Part shown: positions 1 through 4,453 of the stretch, piece by piece
How the letters are laid out: each line of letters opens with the position of its first letter
How positions within the stretch are numbered: position 1 is the first letter of the stretch
Program-made: the position numbers and the translations under genes
The notes under the pieces: generated by a model
Database searches by the model: none
The model's input: only the letters and a program-made list of their open reading frames with translations
What the model was told of the DNA's origin: nothing
DNA from: Planctomycetales bacterium
GTDB lineage: Bacteria > Planctomycetota > Planctomycetia > Isosphaerales > Isosphaeraceae
NCBI GenBank assembly: GCA_027451455.1
Contig: DAIDJI010000389.1
Location: 1 to 5,615, forward strand
DNA: 5,615 bases
Reading direction: 5' to 3'

Positions 1-504
1 CGGAGTCAGCCGACGGGCGGCGCGGAATACCTGGTTGTCTGCCCGAATCGGCCGGAGGGGGCGTCGGCCTGGCGCGGGGTGACCGAGCTCTCGGCGGCGG
101 ATGTGGAGGGTCTGCTGGATCGGCTGGGTTCGGCCGGGCTCCCTGGGCGTGTTCCTCGGGTTGTGGCCAACGAGAGCCTGCTGGCCGATGGCCCGCTACT
201 GGCGATGGCCTTGCGGGCGGGGCGCTTCGCCCGCTCGTTCGACCTGCTGCTCCGCGGCGCGGGGTTCTCCGGAGCGGATGCGTCGCCGCTTCGCGAGGTG
301 TTGATTTCGCTTGCCGATCTGACACCGATCGGCCGGCGTGGCCTGGTTCGGGAGATGATGGGCCGCGCTCTCGGCGAGCGTCGAGCCGGGCGGTTTGGGC
401 CGGCACCGATGGCCCAGGCCGTCGTTCCGCTGGGTGCCGGGACGGGCCTGAACCTGATCGGGTGGGACCTCCCCAGACCGACGGCGTGGGAGCCCGAGAG
501 CTGA
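1..504 (+). CDS. Unrecognised protein, 3' end only (5' end outside window)
   Basis: The reading frame is open from the first base of the window and ends in TGA at 502-504, so about 167 residues of a C-terminal part are visible. A GTG at 79 could start a 141-residue protein, but the upstream residues (EYLVVCPNRPEGASAWRGV) read like ordinary protein and no clear ribosome binding site precedes the GTG, so I favour a truncated longer gene. The visible part is rich in Ala, Leu, Gly and Arg and probably helical in the middle (LLAMALRAGRFARSFDLLLRG). It has no membrane segment and no cysteine or histidine metal motif. I do not recognise the family. The gene converges on the S24-type regulator, 29 bases away, so the two are not co-transcribed. 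The coding call is fairly safe; the function is unknown. Confidence 0.6.
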   Translation, partial: RSQPTGGAEYLVVCPNRPEGASAWRGVTELSAADVEGLLDRLGSAGLPGRVPRVVANESLLADGPLLAMALRAGRFARSFDLLLRGAGFSGADASPLREVLISLADLTPIGRRGLVREMMGRALGERRAGRFGPAPMAQAVVPLGAGTGLNLIGWDLPRPTAWEPES

Positions 505-523
505 GGTCCGGGAAGGAAGCGAT

Positions 524-551
524 CGGTTCTCGGTCAGCCCTGATCGAACCG
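524..551. terminator. Hairpin between convergent genes, possible bidirectional terminator
   Basis: On the plus strand the sequence folds as CGGTTC (524-529), a 2-base bulge, GGTCA (532-536), loop GCCC, TGATC (541-545), GAACCG (546-551), giving 11 base pairs with one G-T wobble. It covers the stop codon of the minus-strand regulator (534-536) and lies 20 bases past the stop of the plus-strand gene, the right place to end both transcripts. Neither side has a clear run of T residues, so it is not a textbook intrinsic terminator; part of the symmetry may be coincidental within coding sequence. Confidence 0.35.
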
Positions 552-1337
552 GCTCCACGACCAGACCACCTGTCCCAGGATCACGGGTGTCTGTTCGTCG
601 AGCTCGATCGGGATCAGCGGATGGTCGCGACCGACGTTATGGTTAGGCCGAAGAATAATATGACGGCCGTGAACATCGAGCCATCGGATTATCGGTCGGC
701 CGTCGGGACAGGCCGCCACGATTTGCCCGTGCAGCCGCATGGGGTCGATCACGGAACGGTCGATCGCCACGATCGAGCCGGGCGGCAGAATCGGGACCAT
801 CGCGTCGTCGTTCAGCCGCAGAGCGATGGTTTGCGAGGGGTGGGGCAGCCAGTGGCGATAGGCCAGGACGTGCCCCTCAAGCCGCGCAGGGTCAAGGCTT
901 CGGCCCACGAACGCGTCGGACGGATACAGTCCAATCGCGACGAATTCCGAGGCTTCCTCGCCCGGTAGGTTCTCGGGCGCGACCACCACGGCCTCGCCGC
1001 TGGCCCGTTCGAGCTGCTCCAGCCCTCGGCGGATCAGCTCCACCGGCGACAACTCGGAAAGCAGCCGGTCCTCGTGCAAGGCCCGATACTTTCCCCCTTC
1101 CCCATTAAGCAGCCAGGTTGGGCTGGCCCCGGTCTGCTCGATGAACGCGAGCAGAACCTCCGCGGGGACGGTTACCCCTGTCTCGTAGTTATACCAGGTT
1201 CGCGCAGGCAGCCCTAACCGACGAGCCAGTTCCGGCCCGCCGTGTTCTCCGAACAACTCCTGGCGGATCTCGCGCAGGCGTCTCGACAACGAGGCTTTAA
1301 CCGTGACACGGACCTTCGGCGTCTTCTTGCGAGCCAC
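534..1337 (-). CDS. Helix-turn-helix regulator with S24 (LexA/CI-type) C-terminal domain, predicted non-cleavable
   Basis: A 267-residue protein with a two-domain repressor layout. A basic N-terminal tail (RKKTPKVRVTVKASLSRR) leads into an HTH_3/XRE-like DNA-binding region at about residues 18-78, with the recognition helix-turn-helix near ELARRLGLPARTWYNYETG (36-54) and the typical ending SPTWLLNGEG. A linker follows, then a C-terminal S24 fold at about 160-260 recognisable by LRLNDDAMVPILPPGSIVAID (173-193). In LexA and CI the motif is GDSM with a nucleophilic Ser; here it reads DDAM, with Ala179. The partner Lys, expected near the end of VAACPDGRPIIRW, appears to be Arg218. Both residues of the autocleavage dyad thus look lost, so the domain probably serves dimerisation or ligand sensing. 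The start is GTG at 1335-1337 with only a weak GGGA/GAG upstream; no better start is seen nearby. It stands alone, facing the unknown gene at 1-504. Targets are unknown; self-regulation is an inference. Confidence 0.85.
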   Translation of the reverse strand: MARKKTPKVRVTVKASLSRRLREIRQELFGEHGGPELARRLGLPARTWYNYETGVTVPAEVLLAFIEQTGASPTWLLNGEGGKYRALHEDRLLSELSPVELIRRGLEQLERASGEAVVVAPENLPGEEASEFVAIGLYPSDAFVGRSLDPARLEGHVLAYRHWLPHPSQTIALRLNDDAMVPILPPGSIVAIDRSVIDPMRLHGQIVAACPDGRPIIRWLDVHGRHIILRPNHNVGRDHPLIPIELDEQTPVILGQVVWSWSRFDQG

Positions 1338-1439
1338 AGTGCTCGATCCCGCAGACCGGGACCCCCCAAGCTCCTACGGAACTCGACCTCGCCACGGACC
1401 TGACCAACCCACCGACCGCACACAACCCTGGATCCGGGG

Positions 1440-1457
1440 GATGAGCGTTTCCTCATC
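1440..1457. promoter_or_regulatory. Inverted repeat, candidate operator upstream of the S24-type regulator
   Basis: GATGAG and CTCATC form a perfect 6-bp inverted repeat separated by CGTTTC, giving an 18-bp site of the size bound by dimeric helix-turn-helix repressors. It lies about 100 bases upstream of the GTG start of the regulator. A role as an autoregulatory operator is inference from position and symmetry only; I could not define -35 and -10 boxes beside it with confidence. Confidence 0.25.
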
Positions 1458-1529
1458 AGAATCCCCGCCTGGTCCGCCTCGATCGCGTCCCCTCGCGGCG
1501 GGGTTCCCCACGCCCGTGAAGACGATCAC

Positions 1530-1545
1530 GCCGCGACCTCGCGGC
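1530..1545. promoter_or_regulatory. 16-bp near-perfect palindrome, possible protein-binding site
   Basis: GCCGCGACCTCGCGGC is symmetric except at its two central bases (7-bp arms). It lies about 190 bases upstream of the regulator start in non-coding DNA. It could be a dimer-binding site or a short-loop hairpin. GC-rich palindromes of this length can arise by chance in such DNA, so the call is tentative. Confidence 0.2.
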
Positions 1546-1808
1546 TTGCGACGCCTCGGTCTCAGGATCGCCCTGTCTCAGCAGGACGGGTCGGAGGTGG
1601 GCTCAGGCTATGGTTGTCCGTAAATCCTCACCAATGAGGGTCTACTTTAGCTGAAATCTCACGCCAAGGCTACTCAGCCGCCGCGCATTTTTGCGACCAC
1701 CCCTCACCGGTCCCACTCTCCCAGGGGCCGTGCGCCCGGCTCGGCACCATTCCACGTAAACCTTTGAATCTGGGAAAGATGTGACGAAGGCGCATTGCGG
1801 GAGGATCC

Positions 1809-1823
1809 TCGGGCTTCGCCCGA
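1809..1823 (+). terminator. Short hairpin followed by TTT, weak terminator candidate
   Basis: TCGGGC-TTC-GCCCGA is a perfect 6-bp stem with a 3-base loop, followed on the plus strand by TTTCC. It has the shape of a small intrinsic terminator, but no plus-strand gene leads into it and the T run is only three bases long. It could equally be a structure in an unannotated transcript. Confidence 0.2.
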
Positions 1824-2029
1824 TTTCCGACCCGGGCGATCGATCGTAAGCCCTTGTACTGCAAAGGATTCAGGCAAATCGATCGCCTGCTGGTCCTGGA
1901 AGTGAGTAATGGTGCTTTAAAACAACAGCAACGGTGCAAAAAGTGCAATGCATGAGGCGAGGCGTCAACACCGATGCCGAGGAGCGGGAATGTGCGTGAG
2001 TGGGAAGGGAATGGGGGCGTGATCCTGAG

Positions 2030-2067
2030 TCCCGGGCGGACGTGAACTCTGCGGGGTTCGCCCGGGA
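2030..2067 (-). terminator. Hairpin downstream of sufT, likely end of the suf transcript
   Basis: TCCCGGGCG (2030-2038) and CGCCCGGGA (2059-2067) form a perfect 9-bp GC-rich stem around a 20-base loop. The hairpin begins about 20 bases after the sufT stop codon in the direction of transcription, and no further gene follows in that direction for about 700 bases. A T run after the stem is missing, so it may act as a 3'-end-stabilising or factor-assisted terminator. Confidence 0.45.
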
Positions 2068-2085
2068 TCGGGGGTTGCTGTGGGG

Positions 2086-2385
2086 TCAAAAGTAGCCGAG
2101 TTCGTCGCGGGCGGCCTCGCTCATGCGGTCGGGGGACCACGGAGGCGACATGACGAGGCGGACGTTGGCCTTGGCGACTCCGGGAACGGCCTCAAGGGCC
2201 GCCACGGCGTTCCGCAGAATCTCGGGGCCGGCGGGACAGGCGGGAGTGGTCAGCGTCATGTCGACGTCGACCTGATCGTCACGCGCCTGGACCGAGTAGA
2301 CCAGTCCCAGGTCGATCACGTTGACGTTCAGCTCAGGATCGTTGACGGTCCGCAAGGCGTTCAAAAGGGTATCCTGGTCGAGCAT
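2086..2385 (-). CDS. sufT: SufT-like DUF59/MIP18-family Fe-S assembly protein
   Basis: A 99-residue protein of the usual length for single-domain DUF59 (MIP18/PaaD) proteins. The family signature NDPELNVNVIDLGLVYSV spans residues 15-32, with the DPE at 16-18. Next come TLTTPACPAGP with the conserved cysteine at 50 and the typical ending VMSPPWSPDRMSEAARDELGYF. Bacterial SufT proteins of this type help mature or repair Fe-S proteins and are often encoded in suf operons, as here. I chose ATG at 2383-2385 because GAGGA sits 7 bases upstream and the protein then begins as family members do (MLDQDTLLNALRTVNDPEL). An upstream ATG at 2425-2427 overlaps the Rieske stop codon but has no ribosome binding site; it would add 14 residues. 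It is the last gene of the operon, followed by a hairpin. Confidence 0.88.
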   Translation of the reverse strand: MLDQDTLLNALRTVNDPELNVNVIDLGLVYSVQARDDQVDVDMTLTTPACPAGPEILRNAVAALEAVPGVAKANVRLVMSPPWSPDRMSEAARDELGYF

Positions 2386-2419
2386 CGCGGGGTCCTCGCC
2401 TCGGGTTTGATCGAGTCGT

Positions 2420-2740
2420 TCAGTCATCGATGGCCACGTAAATCTCATCGCCCCGGACCTCAACGGCGTGAGTCGCGACCGGCTCAAAAGCGGGCATCGA
2501 GAGCGCCTGGCCGGTCCGGACGTCGAACCGGGCGCCGTGCCTTGGGCACCGGATCTCGCAGCCGATCAGGTCTCCCTCGGCCAGCGGACCGCCGTCGTGG
2601 GTGCAGATGTCATCGATCGCGTGGAAACCGCCATCGCAGTGGAACACCGCGATCGCTCGCCCCTCCACCTCGACCATTTTCTTCCCGCCCGGCGGTAACT
2701 CCGCCCGGCTCGCCACCCTGGTGAATCTGTCTTTTGTCAT
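2420..2740 (-). CDS. Rieske [2Fe-2S] ferredoxin-like protein of the suf operon
   Basis: A 106-residue protein that is one complete Rieske domain. The cluster ligands are plain: C46-T-H48 in ICTHDGGPL and C65-P-R-H68-G in IRCPRHGARFD, followed by the FDVRTGQAL segment usual in the small soluble Rieske group (NirD-like and dioxygenase-ferredoxin-like). There is no signal peptide or membrane segment, so it is cytosolic, unlike bc1-type Rieske proteins. The family carries single electrons. Placed between sufE and sufT, it may supply electrons for cluster assembly or be a product of it; that role is inference. The start is ATG at 2738-2740, with only a weak purine stretch (GAGCG) upstream, about 10 bases from the end of the heptamer-repeat element. 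The sufT start follows 34 bases after its stop codon. Confidence 0.9.
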   Translation of the reverse strand: MTKDRFTRVASRAELPPGGKKMVEVEGRAIAVFHCDGGFHAIDDICTHDGGPLAEGDLIGCEIRCPRHGARFDVRTGQALSMPAFEPVATHAVEVRGDEIYVAIDD

Positions 2741-2750
2741 TGTTAATCGC

Positions 2751-2919
2751 TCATTGGTAATTTGTAATTGGTAATTTGTTATTAGTTATTAGCCTATTGC
2801 TGAGACAGCGAAACCGCGTCCTCGGTAGGGGCAAAATTTATCTTTCCAGGCTTCTACCAATTACCAATTACCAATTACCAATTACCAATTACCAATTACC
2901 AATTACCAATTACCAATGA
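2751..2919. repeat. 169-bp inverted heptamer-repeat element between sufE and the Rieske gene
   Basis: The element is bounded by perfect 12-bp inverted ends, TCATTGGTAATT (2751-2762) and AATTACCAATGA (2908-2919). Its right arm is nine perfect copies of TACCAAT (2855-2917). Its left arm is five degenerate copies of the complementary heptamer: ATTGGTA, ATTTGTA, ATTGGTA, ATTTGTT, ATTAGTT (2753-2787). Between them lies a core with a nested fold: CCTA (2793-2796) with TAGG (2826-2829), enclosing GCTG-AGA-CAGC (2799-2809) and CCG/CGG (2814-2816/2823-2825). The arms are strikingly AT-rich beside their GC-rich neighbours. It starts 2 bases after the first base of neither gene but directly against the sufE stop codon (2920-2922) and ends 10 bases before the Rieske ATG. 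Heptamer tandem repeats are known from cyanobacterial genomes; whether this is related is unknown. No target-site duplication is evident. Confidence 0.9.
2855..2917. repeat. Tandem heptamer array (TACCAAT) x 9
   Basis: Nine uninterrupted identical 7-bp units form 63 bases of simple-sequence DNA, the right arm of the larger inverted element. On the sense strand of the operon it reads (ATTGGTA)9 and begins after TAG-TC, two bases past the sufE stop codon. Perfect identity of all nine units suggests recent expansion or contraction by slippage, so the copy number may vary between isolates. There are no spacers, so it is not a CRISPR array. Confidence 0.97.
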
Positions 2920-3348
2920 CTAACTCGCTCGCTCGATGGCCGCGCGGGTGACCTCGGACTTGATCCGGCGTAGGACGCCGCCGAGTCCACGGACGCGGAG
3001 CATGCCGAGGGTCTCGGAGAGCCCGCACTGGGTGACGAGGTCATTCGGGATGCTCAGGACGTCCTCGACCGTGGCGCCTTCGAGGCCCTTGAGGAGCATG
3101 GAGACGAAGCCGCGGACGGTGGGGGCTTCGATTGGGGCGTCGGCGAAGAGTTCCACCTGGTCGTCCTTCAGTTCGACGAACAGATAGACCGGCGATTGGC
3201 ATTCCTCGACGCGATGTGAGGCGTCCTTGTGCGCCTCCAGCCGCTCTGGGAGCGACGGGAGCGCGCGTGCGTAATCCAGCAGCAGATCGATCCGCTCCTG
3301 GCGATCGCAATCGGCCATTTCGGCGATGATGTCGTCCAGCTTGGGCAT
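2920..3348 (-). CDS. sufE: SufE family cysteine desulfuration/sulfur-relay protein
   Basis: A 142-residue protein of normal SufE length. The N-terminal part (DDIIAEMADCDRQERIDLLLDYARALPSLPERL) is typical of the family. The acceptor-cysteine motif is RVEECQSPVYLF, with the sulfur-accepting Cys at residue 50, matching Cys51 of E. coli SufE; most members have G where this one has E before CQS. The later conserved stretch APTVRGFVSMLLKGLEGAT is present, and the protein ends LGGVLRRIKSEVTRAAIERAS. SufE takes persulfide sulfur from a cysteine desulfurase (SufS) and passes it to SufB in the SufBCD scaffold in the cytosol. No sufS is visible here; its upstream neighbour is a rhodanese-type sulfurtransferase, an alternative persulfide source by inference. 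The start is ATG at 3346-3348, with a weak ribosome binding site. Confidence 0.93.
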   Translation of the reverse strand: MPKLDDIIAEMADCDRQERIDLLLDYARALPSLPERLEAHKDASHRVEECQSPVYLFVELKDDQVELFADAPIEAPTVRGFVSMLLKGLEGATVEDVLSIPNDLVTQCGLSETLGMLRVRGLGGVLRRIKSEVTRAAIERAS

Positions 3349-3382
3349 TTGGTCGCGGTACTCGGGATGATTGGTCTTGAGT

Positions 3383-3475
3383 ATTCCGTTTTCCGATTTC
3401 CGTCAGAGAGCCCCTGGCGCCGACCCTAACCACGGAAGGACGGGTAGGCGAGCCGCATGGCCCGAAAACCGAAAA
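3383..3475. repeat. Degenerate seven-base-phased repeats around a hairpin core
   Basis: In the gap between the sulfurtransferase gene and sufE, three 7-base units ATTCCGT, TTTCCGA, TTTCCGT (3383-3403) lie on one side and two identical units CCGAAAA, CCGAAAA (3462-3475) on the other, roughly in inverted orientation. The 58-base core between them contains the hairpin at 3416-3454. The plan copies the element at 2751-2919 on a smaller, decayed scale, with a different heptamer. Relatedness of the two is inference. Confidence 0.45.
3416..3454 (-). other. Intercistronic hairpin between sulfurtransferase gene and sufE
   Basis: CGCC-G-ACCC (3418-3426) pairs with GGGT-A-GGCG (3442-3450): eight base pairs with one internal mismatch and a 15-base loop. 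Two further G-C pairs are possible outside a small bulge. It lies about 30 bases after the sulfurtransferase stop codon. No T run follows, so a role in mRNA processing or stability, partial termination, or as the core of a repeat element are all open. Confidence 0.4.
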
Positions 3476-3485
3476 TGGCACCAGC

Positions 3486-4343
3486 TCAGGCCCCTCTGGC
3501 GATCGGAGCGCGGACGAGGTTGCCCCATTCGGTCCAGGAGCCGTCGTAGTTCTTGACGTTGGGATAGCCGAGGAGGTAGGTGAGGACGAACCAGGTGAGG
3601 CTCGACCGCTCGCCGATCCGGCAGTAGGCGACGACCGAATCGCTGGGCTTCAACCCGCATTCCTGCTCGAAGATGGCGCGCAGTTCGTCGGGCGACTTGA
3701 ACGTGCCATCCTCGTTGACCGCCCGGCTCCATGGGACATTCTTCGCGCCGGGGATATGACCGCCGCGGAGGGCGCCTTCCTGCGGGTAGTCCTCCATGTG
3801 GAGGGTCTCGCCGGTAAACTCCTTCGGGCTGCGGACGTCGAGCAGCGGCAGGCCGGCCTTCGCATGGGCCTCGACGGCGTCGCGGAAGATCCGGATTTGG
3901 TCCTCGTTGCCGCCCTGGACCTTGTATTTGGTCGGAGGGTAGCTGGGGATCTCGGTCGAGGTCGGCCGCTTCTGGTCCATCCAGAGCTTGCGGCTGCCGT
4001 TGAGGATCCGGCAGTCCTTGTGACCGAAGAGCTTGAACGCCCAGAAGGCGTAGCACGCCCACCAGTTCAGCTTGTCGCCGTAGAAGACGACCGTCGTTTC
4101 GTTGGCGATCCCCGACCGCGAACAGAGCGCCTCGAACTTCTCCGCGTCGATGTAATCGCGGCGCAACTGGTCCTGGAGGTCTCCCTGCCAGTCGATCCGG
4201 ACGGCGCCCGGGACGTGTCCCAGGTCGTACAGCAGGATATCCTCGTCGCTCTCGACGATTCGGACCTTCGGGTCGTTCAGGTGGGCCTCGACCCAGTCGG
4301 CCGAGACGAGCACTTCGGGGTGAGCATATTGGGTTTCAGCCAT
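3486..4343 (-). CDS. Two-domain rhodanese sulfurtransferase (CysA2/SseA-like)
   Basis: A 285-residue protein of tandem rhodanese domains (about 10-130 and 150-280), the usual length for thiosulfate/3-mercaptopyruvate sulfurtransferases. The C-terminal domain carries the active site YCRIGERSS with the persulfide cysteine at 241, plus LDVRSPKEF (168-176), GGHIPGAKNVPWSRAVNEDGTFKS and NVKNYDGSWTEWG. These closely resemble the Mycobacterium tuberculosis CysA2 type as I remember it. In the N-terminal domain the loop reads YGDKLNWWA, with Asp90 where a catalytic cysteine would be, as expected for the inactive domain. Start: ATG at 4341-4343 has AGAGG 7 bases upstream; an ATG 27 bases earlier lacks one. 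It lies between sufD and sufE, suggesting it feeds sulfur into cluster assembly (inference). Thiosulfate as donor is likely from the family but unproven. Confidence 0.93.
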   Translation of the reverse strand: MAETQYAHPEVLVSADWVEAHLNDPKVRIVESDEDILLYDLGHVPGAVRIDWQGDLQDQLRRDYIDAEKFEALCSRSGIANETTVVFYGDKLNWWACYAFWAFKLFGHKDCRILNGSRKLWMDQKRPTSTEIPSYPPTKYKVQGGNEDQIRIFRDAVEAHAKAGLPLLDVRSPKEFTGETLHMEDYPQEGALRGGHIPGAKNVPWSRAVNEDGTFKSPDELRAIFEQECGLKPSDSVVAYCRIGERSSLTWFVLTYLLGYPNVKNYDGSWTEWGNLVRAPIARGA

Positions 4344-4350
4344 TTTTTTT

Positions 4351-4356
4351 CCTCTC
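4351..4356 (-). promoter_or_regulatory. Strong ribosome binding site that fixes the sulfurtransferase start
   Basis: On the minus strand GAGAGG is followed by seven A residues and then ATG (4341-4343). The spacing is ideal, so this ATG is preferred over the in-frame ATG at 4368-4370, which would place the site inside the coding sequence. Confidence 0.75.
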
Positions 4357-4416
4357 GCATCGGTGGTCATTGGTTTTTGGCGCTCATGTGATCGTCATTG
4401 ACCCGATGAACGGCCG

Positions 4417-4441
4417 CCCCGATCCTGACCGAGGACCGGGG
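4417..4441 (-). terminator. Hairpin directly after sufD, possible attenuator or mRNA stabiliser
   Basis: CCCCG-A-TCCT (4417-4426), loop GACCG, AGGA-C-CGGGG (4432-4441): nine base pairs with one A/C mismatch and a 5-base loop. It begins 12 bases after the sufD stop codon and 73 bases before the next start codon. It lacks a T run, so full termination is doubtful. It could lower expression of the downstream genes relative to sufBCD, or protect the upstream message. Confidence 0.4.
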
Positions 4442-4453
4442 TTCGGGAAAAGA

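Larger units (their letters stand above)
1338..2085. other. Long spacer without a convincing gene
   Basis: This stretch of about 750 bases lies upstream of the S24-type regulator and downstream of sufT. Open frames occur on both strands, but they are composition-driven: Arg/Pro/Ser-rich translations, no ribosome binding sites and no family resemblance. It holds the presumed promoter of the regulator, two inverted repeats (1440-1457, 1530-1545), a short hairpin followed by TTT (1809-1823), a locally AT-richer patch (about 1845-1960) and the hairpin after sufT (2030-2067). I find no tRNA-like T-loop motif and no rRNA. An unrecognised small RNA or the relic of a mobile element cannot be excluded. 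Confidence 0.5.

Noticed and set aside
462..968. Plus-strand open frame of 168 codons
   Set aside because: It overlaps the end of the first gene and is antisense to the S24-type regulator; no ribosome binding site or domain.
1303..1623. Plus-strand open frame of 106 codons
   Set aside because: It starts inside the regulator gene in antisense and its product is Pro/Arg/Ser-rich with no recognisable family.
1670..1860. Possible tRNA or other structured RNA gene
   Set aside because: No T-loop-like GGTTCGA, CCA end or cloverleaf pairing could be found; only the small hairpin at 1809-1823 stands out.
1670..2140. Minus-strand open frame of 156 codons in the spacer
   Set aside because: It begins inside sufT in another frame, has no ribosome binding site, and its translation is a low-complexity Arg/Pro/Ser mix, so I treat the region as non-coding.
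2425..2427. ATG overlapping the Rieske stop as the sufT start
   Set aside because: No ribosome binding site precedes it, whereas the ATG at 2383-2385 has GAGGA at good spacing and gives the family-typical N-terminus; translational coupling still makes it possible.
2080..2724. Plus-strand open frame of 214 codons
   Set aside because: It covers sufT and the Rieske gene in antisense, and its product is Arg/Gly/Pro-rich without any family look.
2855..2917. Possible CRISPR array
   Set aside because: The units are 7 bp, directly abutting and without spacers; this is a simple tandem repeat.
3756..4391. Plus-strand open frame of 211 codons
   Set aside because: It is antisense to the sulfurtransferase, whose protein is clearly recognisable; the frame is open because of GC-rich codon use.
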